A DNA stretch of 64,000 bases from Vreelandella jeotgali Hwa (GCF_000334215.1 NZ_AMQY01000011.1:248001-312000), one strand, 5' to 3'. Positions 33,684 to 43,981 are shown, counted from the stretch's first letter. The notes: generated by a model from the sequence alone, not told the origin. Translations and numbers: made by a program.

Positions 33684-34215
33684 ACGCAAGCAGAAACTCT
33701 TTGTTATTCTCGGGCTGGTCAGCCTGGTGGCGATAGCCGTGGGGCTGACGCTGTATGCGCTGCGCAGCAATATCAACCTGTTTTTCAGCCCGGTGCAAAT
33801 CGCCCAGGGAGATGCCCCGATCGAGCGCCAGATACGCGCCGGCGGCATGGTCAAGGAAGGCTCGGTCAACCGCGATCCGGAAAGCCTCAACGTGCGGTTT
33901 ACCGTGACCGACTACGTGGGTGAGCTGGAGGTCTATTTCAGCGGCATTCTGCCCGACCTCTTCCGCGAAGGGCAGGGCGTGGTTGTCGTGGGCGAACTGC
34001 AGGACGACGGCCGTTTGCGCGCCGACGATGTGCTCGCGCGCCATGACGAAAACTATATGCCGCCGGAAGTCGCCGATGCGCTGGAGGAAGCCGGCTATCA
34101 GCCATCCGACTTTGCCGACGAGGCCGCCGCCGGCGATCCGGCCGGCGGCAAGGCGGCAGCCGATGAAGCGGCGAGCGGCGAAGCGTCCCGAGCGGGCAGC
34201 GACGATAGCGCCTGA
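33673..34215 (+). CDS. ccmE: Heme chaperone CcmE
   Basis: Periplasmic heme chaperone (180 aa) that covalently binds heme before delivery to CcmF. An N-terminal helix (about residues 7-28) anchors the OB-fold domain; the heme-binding His is in [13 protein letters not shown], with the Tyr four residues later. The acidic, Ala-rich C-terminal tail (about 145-180) is longer than in E. coli. TGGAGGT at 33662-33668 sets ATG 33673 over a GTG at 33661. Confidence 0.95.
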   Translation: MTPKRKQKLFVILGLVSLVAIAVGLTLYALRSNINLFFSPVQIAQGDAPIERQIRAGGMVKEGSVNRDPESLNVRFTVTDYVGELEVYFSGILPDLFREGQGVVVVGELQDDGRLRADDVLARHDENYMPPEVADALEEAGYQPSDFADEAAAGDPAGGKAAADEAASGEASRAGSDDSA

Positions 34216-34288
34216 TGCACCCTCGCAAGCCAGCCGGACGGCCATGCCCGGCACATACGCGCCATGACCGCCCTGATACGGAGTCCCC

Positions 34289-36292
34289 ATGCTGACGAAA
34301 ATGATTCCTGAAATCGGCCATTTTGCGCTGATTATTGCGCTGCTGATGGCGGCCGTGCAGGCCGTGGTGCCGCTGGCCGGGGCGGCAACGCGACGGCCGT
34401 TGTGGATGGCCTACGCACGCCCCATGGCAGCCGCCCAGTTTGTTTTTATCGGCATTGCCTACGCCTGCCTCACGGTGAGCTATCTCCTCGACGACTTCAG
34501 CGTGGCCACCGTGGCCAGCAACTCCAACTCCCTGCTGCCGTGGTATTACAAGTTCAGCGCGGTCTGGGGTAACCACGAGGGCTCGGTGCTGCTCTGGAGC
34601 TTCATGCTGTCGGCCTGGGGGCTCATGGCGACGCTGTTCTCACGCAACCTGCCCCGGGACATGATGGCCCGGGTTACCGGCATTCTCGGCCTGATCGGGG
34701 CCGGTTTTCTGACCTTTGTGCTGGTGACGTCCAACCCCTTCGCTCGCCTGCTGCCCAACATGCCCGAGGACGGCACCGACCTGAATCCGCTGCTGCAGGA
34801 CTTCGGTCTGGTGGTCCACCCGCCGATGCTCTACATGGGTTATGTGGGCTTCTCCGTGGTGTTTGCCTTTGCCATTGCCGCGCTGCTGGGCGGCCGCCTG
34901 GACGCCGCCTGGACGCGCTGGGCGCGCCCCTGGACCAACGTCGCCTGGGCCTTTTTGAGCGTGGGCATCGCGCTGGGCAGCTGGTGGGCCTACTACGAGC
35001 TCGGCTGGGGCGGCTGGTGGTTCTGGGACCCGGTGGAAAACGCCTCGCTGCTGCCCTGGCTGGCCGGTACGGCGCTGATTCACTCGCTGGCGGTGACCGA
35101 AAAGCGCGGCGCGTTCAAGAGCTGGACGGTGCTGCTGGCCATCGCCACCTTCTCGCTGTCGCTGATGGGCACCTTCCTGGTGCGCTCGGGTGTGCTGACG
35201 TCGGTACACGCCTTTGCCAACGATCCGTCGCGCGGGTTTTTCATTCTCGTGCTGCTGGCGATCACCGTGACGCTGTCGCTGTTGATCTTTGCCCTGCGCG
35301 CGCCGCGTGTCAGCCACCGGGTAGGCTTCGGCTGGCTGTCCCGGGATTCTTTGCTGCTGGTCAATAATATCGTGCTGGTCATCATGACCGTGACCATCCT
35401 GCTGGGGACGCTGTACCCGCTGATTCTGGATGCGCTGGGGCTGGGCAAGATCAGCGTCGGCCCGCCGTACTTCAACGCTCTGTTCGTGCCGCTGACCACC
35501 GTGCTGGCGCTGTTCATGGGGCTGGGGCCGATAGCCCGCTGGAAGCGCATGCCCGGGCGGGAGCTGTATTCCCGGGTCTGGCTGTCGGGGCTGGTGGCGC
35601 TGGTACTGGGCGCGCTGATTCCGGTGTTTTACGGCCCCGAATGGAACGCGAAGGTCATGCTGGGCATGATTCTGGCACTGTGGATCGTGCTGCCCATGCT
35701 GCGCGACCTTGTCAGCCGGGTACGCGCCTCCCGCAGCGTGGTTGTCGGCCTGAAAAAGGTCTCGCTGGCTCACTGGGGGATGATGCTCGGCCATCTGGGC
35801 ATTGCCGTAACGCTGGTGGGCGTGACCGTCGTATCCAACGACAACGTCGAGCGCAACGTGCGCATGGCGCCGGGCGACTCCACCGAAATGGCCGGCTATA
35901 CCTTCATCATGGAAGAGCTGGGCGAGCGGCGCGGGCCCAACTATCTGGCCGATACCGCGACGATCCGCGTGGAGCGCGAAGACGGCAGCCATTTCATGAT
36001 GCGCCCGGAAAAGCGCCTCTATCTGGCGACCGGCATGCCCATGACCCAGGTAGCGCTGCGCGCTGGCTTCACCCGTGATCTGTACGTGGCCATGGGCGAG
36101 GATCTCGGCGACGGCAGCTGGGCCATCCGCCTGCAATACAAGCCGCTGGTACGCTGGCTGTGGCTGGGCGGCCTGCTGATGGGCGCCGGCGGCTTGCTGG
36201 CCGTGGCCGACAAGCGCTACCGCCGAGCGCCGGGGCGTACGCGCCGCGCCGGCACGCCGGAGACGGCAACGCCGTCGGAGGGAGCGTCATGA
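34289..36292 (+). CDS. ccmF: Cytochrome c heme lyase subunit CcmF
   Basis: Large polytopic protein (667 aa) that attaches heme to apocytochrome c. It carries the WWD motif WGGWWFWDPVENASLLPWL, His-bearing segments WGNHEGSVLLW and VVHPPMLYMGYVG, and a later HWGMMLGHLG. CGGAG lies upstream of ATG 34289. The stop overlaps the ccmG start (ATGA). Confidence 0.96.
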   Translation: MLTKMIPEIGHFALIIALLMAAVQAVVPLAGAATRRPLWMAYARPMAAAQFVFIGIAYACLTVSYLLDDFSVATVASNSNSLLPWYYKFSAVWGNHEGSVLLWSFMLSAWGLMATLFSRNLPRDMMARVTGILGLIGAGFLTFVLVTSNPFARLLPNMPEDGTDLNPLLQDFGLVVHPPMLYMGYVGFSVVFAFAIAALLGGRLDAAWTRWARPWTNVAWAFLSVGIALGSWWAYYELGWGGWWFWDPVENASLLPWLAGTALIHSLAVTEKRGAFKSWTVLLAIATFSLSLMGTFLVRSGVLTSVHAFANDPSRGFFILVLLAITVTLSLLIFALRAPRVSHRVGFGWLSRDSLLLVNNIVLVIMTVTILLGTLYPLILDALGLGKISVGPPYFNALFVPLTTVLALFMGLGPIARWKRMPGRELYSRVWLSGLVALVLGALIPVFYGPEWNAKVMLGMILALWIVLPMLRDLVSRVRASRSVVVGLKKVSLAHWGMMLGHLGIAVTLVGVTVVSNDNVERNVRMAPGDSTEMAGYTFIMEELGERRGPNYLADTATIRVEREDGSHFMMRPEKRLYLATGMPMTQVALRAGFTRDLYVAMGEDLGDGSWAIRLQYKPLVRWLWLGGLLMGAGGLLAVADKRYRRAPGRTRRAGTPETATPSEGAS

Positions 36293-36819
36293 AGCGTCGT
36301 CTGCTGTTGTTCCTGCCGCTTATCGGTTTTCTGGTGCTGGCGGCGTTTTTCTACTATCGCCTGGGCGAAGACCCTTCGTACCGCGACTCCGCGTTGATTG
36401 CCCGGGATTTTCCCGCGTTTGATCTGACGACGCTGGACGAGCCGGAGACCCGGGTAGACGCCTCGCTGCTGAAAGGCGAGGTTACCCTGGTCAACGTCTG
36501 GGGCGAATGGTGCCCGACCTGCAAGCAGGAGATGCCCCAGCTGCTGGAGCTGGAGGATCGCGGCATCCGCATGATCGGCGTGGACTACCGCGACACCCGC
36601 AAAAAGGGCCGGCAGTTCCTGAATCAGTATGGCGATCCGTTCGAGCTCAATATCTTCGATCCCGACGGCGACCTGGGCTTTGACCTGGGCGTATACGGCG
36701 CCCCGGAAACCTTCCTCGTCGATGCCGACGGCGTGATCCGCTATCACCACACCGGGTATATCAAGCCCGAGGATATCGAGGACACCATTATGCCGGAGGT
36801 GGAAAAATGGCGCCGCTGA
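36289..36819 (+). CDS. ccmG: Thiol:disulfide interchange protein CcmG/DsbE
   Basis: Membrane-tethered thioredoxin-fold reductase (176 aa) that keeps apocytochrome c haem-binding cysteines reduced. N-terminal anchor LLLFLPLIGFLVLAAFFYY, active site GEWCPTCKQEMP, cis-proline in YGAPETFLVDADG. ATG 36289 overlaps the ccmF stop; an upstream in-frame reading has no homology. In this protein the segment before the active site is WGEW where E. coli has WATW. Overlaps ccmH by 13 bases. Confidence 0.95.
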   Translation: MKRRLLLFLPLIGFLVLAAFFYYRLGEDPSYRDSALIARDFPAFDLTTLDEPETRVDASLLKGEVTLVNVWGEWCPTCKQEMPQLLELEDRGIRMIGVDYRDTRKKGRQFLNQYGDPFELNIFDPDGDLGFDLGVYGAPETFLVDADGVIRYHHTGYIKPEDIEDTIMPEVEKWRR

Positions 36820-37280
36820 TCCGCTGGCTGACGGCTGTTCTGTTGCTGGCCTGCGCCACCCAGGCGGTAGGCGACAGCATCGAAATACGCGACTTCGACA
36901 GCCCGGTACAGAAAGAGCGTTACCGCGACCTGACATCGTCCATGCGCTGCCCGCTGTGCGAAAACCAGGCCATCGGCGACTCCGATGCGCCGATTTCCGG
37001 TGACATGCGCGACCGCGTTTATACCCTGCTGCAGGATGGCCAGTCGGATACCGAAATCATCAACCACATGGTGGACCGCTTTGGCGAGTACATCCTGTAC
37101 AACCCGCGGCTCGAAAGCCGCACCTACCTGCTTTGGGGCATACCCGTGGCGCTGCTGCTGGGCGGCGGTGTGCTGGTTGTACTGGTGGTGCGGGCCCGGC
37201 GCAATGCCTCAACGGCCTCGCTGAGCGCCAGCGAACGTGACCGCCTGGATAAACTGATCAACCGCAAGAGGTCCCCATGA
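36807..37280 (+). CDS. ccmH: Cytochrome c maturation protein CcmH
   Basis: Periplasmic thiol-oxidoreductase (157 aa) with a signal peptide (LTAVLLLACATQAVGD), the redox motif RCPLCENQAIGDSDA (conserved LRCxxCQNQ) and a C-terminal transmembrane helix VALLLGGGVLVVLVV. It is the short CcmH; the TPR part is the separate ccmI gene that follows with an ATGA overlap. Confidence 0.94.
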   Translation: MAPLIRWLTAVLLLACATQAVGDSIEIRDFDSPVQKERYRDLTSSMRCPLCENQAIGDSDAPISGDMRDRVYTLLQDGQSDTEIINHMVDRFGEYILYNPRLESRTYLLWGIPVALLLGGGVLVVLVVRARRNASTASLSASERDRLDKLINRKRSP

Positions 37281-38515
37281 CACCGCTGTGGATTGCGTTT
37301 GCCGTACTGCTGGTGCTGGCGCTGTGGTTTCTGGCCATGCCGCTGCGCCAGTCGCGGCGTCTGCACGACCGCCTCGCCGACGACGAGGCCAACGATACCG
37401 CCGCCGAGCAGAACGTGGCGATTTTCCAGCGTCGTCTGGCATCGCTGGATGAGGCTCGGGAGCGCGGCGATATCGACGCGACGCGCTACGACCAGGACCG
37501 CCTGGAGCTCGAGCGCAACCTGCTCGACGACACCCGGGGCGCTGCGCGGCGTCCGCTCCGATCCGCCGGCGCCGGACGCATGGCGGTACCGCTGATCATG
37601 GCGGTAGTGGCGCTGGCCAGCGTCGTCTGGTACCAGTACCAGGGCGCCGAAGGCGACCTGACGCTGTATGCCATTCAGCAGGATGTTCAGGGCGATCCCG
37701 ATGGGTCGCTCAGCGAGTATCTCGAGCGTGTGGAAGCCCAGGCCGAACGCCAGCCGGACAACCCCAGCGTCTGGGGCGAGCTGTTCCCGCTTTACCGCCA
37801 GTCCGGCAAGCCTGCCAAGGCGGCCGATGCGCTGGAACACCTGCTGGCGCTGGAAGGCCGTCCGGCACCGCTGCTGGCACAGCTGGCGCAGATCCGGTTT
37901 TTCATGGCCGACCGCGAGCTCACCGACGAGGTCCGGTCGCTGGTGGATGAAATTCGCCGCAAGGACCCCCGCGAGCCCACCATGTTGGGGGTGATGGGGA
38001 TTCACGCCTTTGGCCAGGGCAACTATGAAACGGCCATTGACCGCTGGCGTCGCGCCGTGGCCAACGTGAAGAATCCGGATACCGTCGAGTCGCTCAAGCA
38101 GGGCATCCGCGTCGCACAGCAGCGGCTGGGCATTGACCCCCAGGAAGCTCAGGCTGACCGCCACGGTGTTCGCGTCAGGGTAACGCTGGATGAATCGCTG
38201 CGCTCGCAGGTGAAGGATGACACCACGGTGTTTGTCACCGCCCGCGACCTGGCGGGCGAAAAGCCGCCGCTGGCCGTGGTGCGTACCACGGTTGCCCAGC
38301 TGCCCACCACGGTGACGCTGAGCGAGAACGATGCCATGTCGCCGCAGGCCTCGCTCGCCGGCGTGGATAAGGTTCGCCTGGTGGTGCGGGTGTCGCCGTC
38401 GGGGCAGGCCATGCCCCGGCCGGGTGACCTCTTTGGCGATGCCGACGGCATCGCCGTGGGCTCGGTGGGCGACGGTGACCCCGTGGAGGTCACCATCAAC
38501 CGCACCTTCAAGTAA
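37277..38515 (+). CDS. ccmI: Cytochrome c maturation TPR protein CcmI
   Basis: Apocytochrome c chaperone (412 aa). Two N-terminal helices (about residues 1-20 and 100-116) bracket a coiled segment. TPR-like repeats span about 140-285 (WGELFPLYRQSGKPAKAADAL and GVMGIHAFGQGNYETAIDRW). The C-terminal domain (VRVTLDESLRSQVKDDTTVF, PLAVVRTTVAQLPTTVTLSE) is the periplasmic CycH-type domain. smc starts 12 bases after its stop, so the ccm transcript may continue into smc. Confidence 0.9.
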   Translation: MTPLWIAFAVLLVLALWFLAMPLRQSRRLHDRLADDEANDTAAEQNVAIFQRRLASLDEARERGDIDATRYDQDRLELERNLLDDTRGAARRPLRSAGAGRMAVPLIMAVVALASVVWYQYQGAEGDLTLYAIQQDVQGDPDGSLSEYLERVEAQAERQPDNPSVWGELFPLYRQSGKPAKAADALEHLLALEGRPAPLLAQLAQIRFFMADRELTDEVRSLVDEIRRKDPREPTMLGVMGIHAFGQGNYETAIDRWRRAVANVKNPDTVESLKQGIRVAQQRLGIDPQEAQADRHGVRVRVTLDESLRSQVKDDTTVFVTARDLAGEKPPLAVVRTTVAQLPTTVTLSENDAMSPQASLAGVDKVRLVVRVSPSGQAMPRPGDLFGDADGIAVGSVGDGDPVEVTINRTFK

Positions 38516-38527
38516 TCCGCCGGCCCC

Positions 38528-41500
38528 GTGCGCTTAACCTCCATCCGCCTGGTGGGCTTCAAGTCGTTCGTTGATCCGGTCAACGTGCCCTTTGACGGCA
38601 ACATGACGGCGGTTGTGGGGCCCAACGGCTGCGGCAAATCCAACATCATCGACGCGGTGCGCTGGGTCATGGGCGAATCGTCGGCCAGGACGCTGCGCGG
38701 CGAGTCCATGGCCGATGTGATCTTCAACGGCTCGACCCGGCGCAAGCCGGTGGGCCAGGCCTCCATCGAGCTCAAGTTCGACAACCGCGACGGTGAGATG
38801 GGCGGCATGTACGCCCAATATGCCGAGATTGCGGTCAAGCGCCAGGTCACCCGGGACGGCCAGTCGACGTACTTTTTCAACGGCCAGAAGTGCCGTCGCC
38901 GGGATATCGCCGACCTCTTCATGGGCACCGGCCTGGGCCCGCGCTCCTACGCGATTATCGGCCAGGGCATGATCACCCGGCTGATCGAGGCTCGCCCCGA
39001 CGATCTGCGCGCTACCCTGGAAGAAGCCGCGGGGATTTCCAAATACAAGGAGCGCCGGCGGGAAACCGAAAACCGCATGCGCCGCACCCAGGAAAACCTC
39101 GACCGCCTCGACGACATCCGCGAAGAGCTGGACAAGCAGCTCGAGCGCCTGAAACGCCAGGCCGAGGCGGCCCGGCGCTATCAGACCCTCAAACACCAGG
39201 AGCATCGCCTGAAAGGCGAGCTGGCGCTGCTGCGCGGGCGGGCGATGCGCGCCGAACAGCACCATCAGGAAACCCGGGTGGCCGAGCTGGAAACCGCCGT
39301 GGAGAAGGATGTCTTCGGCGTACGCCACTGCGAAACCCGCCTGGAGCAGGCCCGCGAACAGCACGATGCGCTGGCCGATGTGCTCGATCGCCATCAGCAG
39401 GCGTTTTATGCCACCACCACCCGCATTGCCCGGATCGAGCAGGACCAGTCCCACCGCAAGAGCCGCCAGGCGCAGCTGGCCAGCGACATGGACGCGGCGC
39501 GCCGCGAGCGCGACGAACAGCGCCAGGTCAGTGAAGGCGACAGCGAACGCCTGGCGGCGATAGACGAGCGCCTGGAAGCGCTGTTGCCCGACCTGGAAGC
39601 GCTCGACGAGCAGCTCAACGCTCTGGCCGCCGAACTGGAAGATGCCGACCCCCAGCGGGAGGCCGCCGAGGAGGCCTGGACCGACGCCGATGACCGCTGG
39701 CGCAGCGCCAGCCGGGAAGCAGAGCGCGGTCAGGATCAGCTGCGCGATCTGGAGCAGCGCATTCAGCGCCTGCGCGAGGAGCGTGAACGTCGGCATGCCC
39801 AGCGCGGCGATGTCGACGACGTCGCCCGGCTGCGCGCCGAGCACGCCGAGCAGCAGGAAGTGCTGAGCAACGCGGAAGCCGACGCCGAACAGCTGGCGGA
39901 ACAGCGCGAAGCCACCCAGCAGCAGCTGAGCGATGCCCGTGAAACCCTGCAAACCCAGAGTCGGCATCGGGATCAGGCGCAGGCCGCCCTGAGCCGTATC
40001 GAGGGTGAGCAGGCCTCGCTGCAGGCGCTGATCGACGCCGCGCTGGCCGATCACGACCCGGCGCTGGATGCCGCCCTGGCGGAGCGCGGGCTGGCACAGA
40101 CGCCAAGGCTGGGGGAGGCCATTGACGTGGCGCTGGGCTGGGAAACGGTCGTGTCCTGGCTGTTGGCCCCCTGGCTGAGCGCCCGGCTGGTGGATACCGA
40201 GTCGCTGACCGCATTGCCCGAGGCGCTGGCGGCCGACTGGTGCCTGGTCGACAGCACCGAGGCGCCGGCGCCGACCGGCACGCTGGCCGAAAAGGTCAAG
40301 GGCGCAGGAGCGCTGGGTCACTGGCTGGGCCGTATCCGCTGGGTGGACACCGCCGCCGACGCCGTCGAACAGGTAGCGACCCTCGCCCCCGGGGAAAGCG
40401 TGCTCAGCCGTGACGGCGTCTGGCAGGCCCCGGGGTTTGTGCGCCAACAGGCATCCGGCGAGGGCATTGATGCTCTGTTGGTCACCCGGCGCCGCCATGC
40501 CGAGCTGGAAGAGGAACGTGGTATCCGCGACGAAGAGCTGGCGGAGGCCGAAAGGCAGCGCGAGGCCGCCGGCGAATCGCTTGAGGCGTGTGAGGACAGC
40601 CTCGAATCGCTTTCCCGGCGCGAGCGCGAGCACGCTGCGACGCTGCAGCAGGCCGCTCTCGCCGAGCGCGGCCAGGCACAGCGGATTGAACATCTCGAAA
40701 GCCGTGCCGCCGAGCTGGACGAAGAGCTGGACCGGCTGGACGCCAGCGATGCCGACCTGACGCTGGAGCTGGAAGAACAGCGTGAACGCTGGGGAGACGC
40801 CATGGCGCGGCTGGAGCAGGTCTCGCTGGAGCGTGAAGACGCCCGGGCGCGCCGCCAGCAGCAGGAGGAGCACCACGAGCAGCTCACGCAGCAGCAGGCA
40901 CCGCTACGCGCGCGCCAGCAGGAGCTGACGCTCGAACGTGAGCGCTTGCATACCGAACGTAACAGCCTGAACGCCCAGCGCGAGCGCAGCGATGAAAGCG
41001 AAGAACGTCTGGCGCTGCGTATCGCCGAAATCGAGGAAAGTCTTGAAGCGCTGCAGGAGCCCGACGAACTGGCCGCCGACGAGCTGGATGAACTGCTGGA
41101 GCAGCGCGAGCAACAGGAAAGTCGCCTCAACGACGCTCGCAGCGAAGCCCAGGCACTTGCCGAGCAGCTGCGCGTTGACGAGCAGAACCGCCAGGAGCAC
41201 GAACGGACCCTGGGCCACAGCCGCGAGCAGCTGCAGCAGCGGCGCATGGAGGTGCAGGCGCTGTCGCTCAAGGCCGACGCCCAGCAGGAGCAGCTGGCCG
41301 AGCTGGAACTGGACGCCGATACGCTGGCCGAGGGCCTGGCCGATGACGCCGACGAAACGCGCTGGCAGGCGACGCTGGACAGTACCACGGACCGGATTCG
41401 GCGGCTGGGCGCCATCAACCTGGCGGCCATCGAGGAATATGAACAGCAGGCCGAGCGGCGCAACTACCTGGAGGCCCAGCACGAAGAGCTGATTGAAGCG

Positions 41501-42022
41501 CTGGACACCCTGGAACGTGCCATCCAGCGTATCGACCAGGAAACCCGATCGCGCTTCAAGGCGACCTTCGACCAGGTGGATGCCGGGCTTCAGGGGCTCT
41601 TCCCCCGGGTGTTCGGCGGCGGTACGGCCTGGCTGACCCTGACCGGCGAGGATCTGCTGGAGACCGGCGTGGCAATCATGGCGCGCCCGCCGGGCAAGAA
41701 AAACAGCACCATCCACCTGCTCTCCGGGGGAGAAAAAGCCCTGACGGCGCTGTCGCTGGTGTTTGCCATTTTTCAGCTGAACCCGGCGCCGTTCTGTATG
41801 CTCGACGAAGTCGATGCGCCCCTGGATGACGCCAACGTCAGCCGCTATGCGAGGCTGGTTCAGGAAATGTCGGAAAGCGTGCAGTTTATCTACATCACGC
41901 ACAACAAGATCGCCATGGAGTCAGCCGAACGGCTGATGGGCGTCACGATGCAGGAACCGGGTGTCTCGCGTCTGGTCGCCGTGGGCGTGGAAGAGGCCGC
42001 CGCCCTGGCAGACGAAGCCTGA
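38528..42022 (+). CDS. smc: Chromosome partition protein Smc
   Basis: SMC ATPase (1164 aa) for chromosome organisation. Start is GTG 38528. Walker A GPNGCGKSNIIDAVRWVMGE is at residues 32-51. Two long coiled coils (about 170-500 and 670-1000) flank a hinge (about 505-650). The C-terminal head has the signature LLSGGEKALTALSLVFAIF and Walker B PFCMLDEVDAPLDDAN. This is true Smc and not MukB. scpA/scpB are not in the window. Antisense open frames across the coils are composition artefacts. Confidence 0.96.
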   Translation: MRLTSIRLVGFKSFVDPVNVPFDGNMTAVVGPNGCGKSNIIDAVRWVMGESSARTLRGESMADVIFNGSTRRKPVGQASIELKFDNRDGEMGGMYAQYAEIAVKRQVTRDGQSTYFFNGQKCRRRDIADLFMGTGLGPRSYAIIGQGMITRLIEARPDDLRATLEEAAGISKYKERRRETENRMRRTQENLDRLDDIREELDKQLERLKRQAEAARRYQTLKHQEHRLKGELALLRGRAMRAEQHHQETRVAELETAVEKDVFGVRHCETRLEQAREQHDALADVLDRHQQAFYATTTRIARIEQDQSHRKSRQAQLASDMDAARRERDEQRQVSEGDSERLAAIDERLEALLPDLEALDEQLNALAAELEDADPQREAAEEAWTDADDRWRSASREAERGQDQLRDLEQRIQRLREERERRHAQRGDVDDVARLRAEHAEQQEVLSNAEADAEQLAEQREATQQQLSDARETLQTQSRHRDQAQAALSRIEGEQASLQALIDAALADHDPALDAALAERGLAQTPRLGEAIDVALGWETVVSWLLAPWLSARLVDTESLTALPEALAADWCLVDSTEAPAPTGTLAEKVKGAGALGHWLGRIRWVDTAADAVEQVATLAPGESVLSRDGVWQAPGFVRQQASGEGIDALLVTRRRHAELEEERGIRDEELAEAERQREAAGESLEACEDSLESLSRREREHAATLQQAALAERGQAQRIEHLESRAAELDEELDRLDASDADLTLELEEQRERWGDAMARLEQVSLEREDARARRQQQEEHHEQLTQQQAPLRARQQELTLERERLHTERNSLNAQRERSDESEERLALRIAEIEESLEALQEPDELAADELDELLEQREQQESRLNDARSEAQALAEQLRVDEQNRQEHERTLGHSREQLQQRRMEVQALSLKADAQQEQLAELELDADTLAEGLADDADETRWQATLDSTTDRIRRLGAINLAAIEEYEQQAERRNYLEAQHEELIEALDTLERAIQRIDQETRSRFKATFDQVDAGLQGLFPRVFGGGTAWLTLTGEDLLETGVAIMARPPGKKNSTIHLLSGGEKALTALSLVFAIFQLNPAPFCMLDEVDAPLDDANVSRYARLVQEMSESVQFIYITHNKIAMESAERLMGVTMQEPGVSRLVAVGVEEAAALADEA

Positions 42023-42330
42023 ACCGGCGACATGGTGCAGAAAATAGCGGCACTGTTATAATAGCAATGTAACAAAACGGTTAACCGCGGTGCTGAAAGC
42101 TGTCAAATAGATACTGCATCGTGAAGATTCGTACAAAATATCCCTTGTCAAGCAAATCAGGCTATGCTTGTAGAGAAAGTGCAGGCAGTATCTGATTGCC
42201 TGTCGCCATTTTTTTGCGATAAGCCTGACAATATCAGGTTGGGTAATATGGGGTCCCCGAGGTTTTTCCGGGGCCAAGACAAGGCAGCCGATGAATCCAG
42301 GCGGAATAAACGACCCATGGAAAAAACGAC
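42023..42330 (+). promoter_or_regulatory. smc-zipA intergenic region with an extended -10 promoter
   Basis: 308 bases, less GC-rich than its neighbours. An extended -10, TGTTATAAT (42054-42062), has no good -35. Further on, small inverted repeats occur: AGGCA with TGCCT (around 42183-42202), CCTGA-CAATA-TCAGG, and CCCCG with CGGGG across a T-rich loop (about 42254-42272). No coding frame is convincing. The promoter probably serves zipA with a leader of about 265 bases. Confidence 0.45.
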
Positions 42331-43926
42331 ATGGAACTAAGAGAGTGGCTAATCATTTTAGGGCTGGCGCTGGTATCGCTCATCGTCATTGATGGTGTTC
42401 GCCGACTCCAGCGGCAGCGCCGCGTTCCACGCCTGGATCAGGGCAGCAGCGCGGCCGGCGGTGACGATCCCGATGCGGCTGCGCGTGCCGCCGAACTTGA
42501 CTGGGAACTGCCCAACGGCGGCGCCCGGGTGGTCAGGGCGGCGGAAGACGGCGCCGCGGCGGAATCTTTTGAGCCGCCGCGTCGGCACTCTGCGCACGGG
42601 CATGCACGGACCCGCAGCGAGGAAGCCGTGGACGCAGCCCCGGCGCGGCAGGCGCCGACGTTCCGCGAACCGCACGGCAGCCAGCCGGTAGAGCCCGGTG
42701 TCAGCATCCCCGACAGCGGCGTGGCGGGCCGTGCCGATGAACAGGACGAAGCGCCTGTCCGGGTCCCGCTGACGGCGACCGACGCCGACGACGATAGCGC
42801 CGATGTGCCGCCGATCAATGCCCGCCACGAGAATGCTCATCGGGATAGTGCCCGCCTGAACAGCGTTGAAGAGCCGGCCGAGGAAAACGGCGATGAGGAT
42901 GAAAATGTCGGTGTAAAAGCCGGCTCAGCGCCGCGTCGGCATTTGCGCGCTGATACGGTCGGCGACCACGAGGATGAAGGCGACGACGAGGAAGCCGTCG
43001 ACGAGCCGTATCGCCTTGTGGACGTTGAGGAAATCGGCCGCTCGATGAAAAAGCGCCTGGTTAAACAGCAGAAAGCCAGGCAGCAAAAAAAGGAAGACAG
43101 GAAGGAAGAAAAAGCCCGCCGCGCCGCCGAGCGGGAAAAGGAACGCGCCGAGCGCGAAGCCCGCGAGCAGCAGGCGCGGGAAGAGCGGGAAGAGCAGCAG
43201 CGCCAGCTGGAAGCCCAACAGGCCGAAGCCGACGAACGCGCCCGCCAGGCAGAGGCGTCGCGCCGTGCCGCCGCCGGCCTGGACAGCGCCGCCGCCAGCC
43301 AGCCCGATGCCGCCGAGCGTTCCAGCCCCGCACTTGACGGCTTCACAGCCCGGCACGAACCGCAAAGCGGCTCGGATGCCGCCTCCGCGCCGGCTGCCGA
43401 GCCCGTGATGGACCCTGTTCTGGAAAAGGCGCTGCGCAACGATATCCCCGGCGGCCAGGCGCGTCATACCCTGACCGGTGCCGAGGAAGTCATCGTCATC
43501 AGCGTTTTGGCCCGGGAGGAAAACGGCTTCGACGGCGCCAGGCTACTGAAGCTGTTGATGGCCTGCGGATTGCGCTACAGCCGCGGGCTGGGCGTATTCC
43601 ACCGTTTCGAGACCGAAAGCGAAGACAGCGAGCTGCAGTTTTCCATGGTCAACGTGGTCAAGCCCGGGTCCTTCCCCGTGGAGGACGGCGAGCCGTTTTC
43701 CTGCCCCGGGGTTACGTTCCTGATGCCGCTGCCCGGTGCCGAGGATAGCGCCGCCGCCTTTGAAGCCATGGTGGAAACCGCCATGGTCGTGGTGCGCCAC
43801 CTGGGCGGTGAGCTCAAGGATGAAAACCACAGCGTGATGACCGCTCAGACCATCGAGTTTACCCGTCAGCAGGTACACGAGTTTGAGCGCCGTCACCGCC
43901 TGAACCGCCAGCTGCAGGCGCAGTAA
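42331..43926 (+). CDS. zipA: Cell division protein ZipA
   Basis: Inner-membrane division protein (531 aa) that tethers FtsZ. The N-terminal anchor LREWLIILGLALVSLIVIDG is followed by a basic patch (RRLQRQRRVPR), a long acidic/Pro-poor disordered region (about 30-245), a highly charged K/E/R/Q helix (about 245-320, coiled-coil-like) and the C-terminal FtsZ-binding domain (about 365-531; VISVLAREENGFDGARLLKL, GVTFLMPLPGAED). At 531 aa it is well above the E. coli length (328); the extra is all in the linker. Sits upstream of ligA, the common zipA-ligA order. Confidence 0.93.
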   Translation: MELREWLIILGLALVSLIVIDGVRRLQRQRRVPRLDQGSSAAGGDDPDAAARAAELDWELPNGGARVVRAAEDGAAAESFEPPRRHSAHGHARTRSEEAVDAAPARQAPTFREPHGSQPVEPGVSIPDSGVAGRADEQDEAPVRVPLTATDADDDSADVPPINARHENAHRDSARLNSVEEPAEENGDEDENVGVKAGSAPRRHLRADTVGDHEDEGDDEEAVDEPYRLVDVEEIGRSMKKRLVKQQKARQQKKEDRKEEKARRAAEREKERAEREAREQQAREEREEQQRQLEAQQAEADERARQAEASRRAAAGLDSAAASQPDAAERSSPALDGFTARHEPQSGSDAASAPAAEPVMDPVLEKALRNDIPGGQARHTLTGAEEVIVISVLAREENGFDGARLLKLLMACGLRYSRGLGVFHRFETESEDSELQFSMVNVVKPGSFPVEDGEPFSCPGVTFLMPLPGAEDSAAAFEAMVETAMVVVRHLGGELKDENHSVMTAQTIEFTRQQVHEFERRHRLNRQLQAQ

Positions 43927-43956
43927 TCGCTTGCACCGGCCGGTCCCTGATCGATG

Positions 43957-43981
43957 CACCCGCCCCGTGGCGGGTGTTTTT
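43957..43981 (+). terminator. Rho-independent terminator after zipA
   Basis: CACCCGCC-CCGT-GGCGGGTG (43957-43976) followed by TTTTTG. It lies 33 bases before ligA, so ligA expression needs readthrough or its own promoter. Confidence 0.88.
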
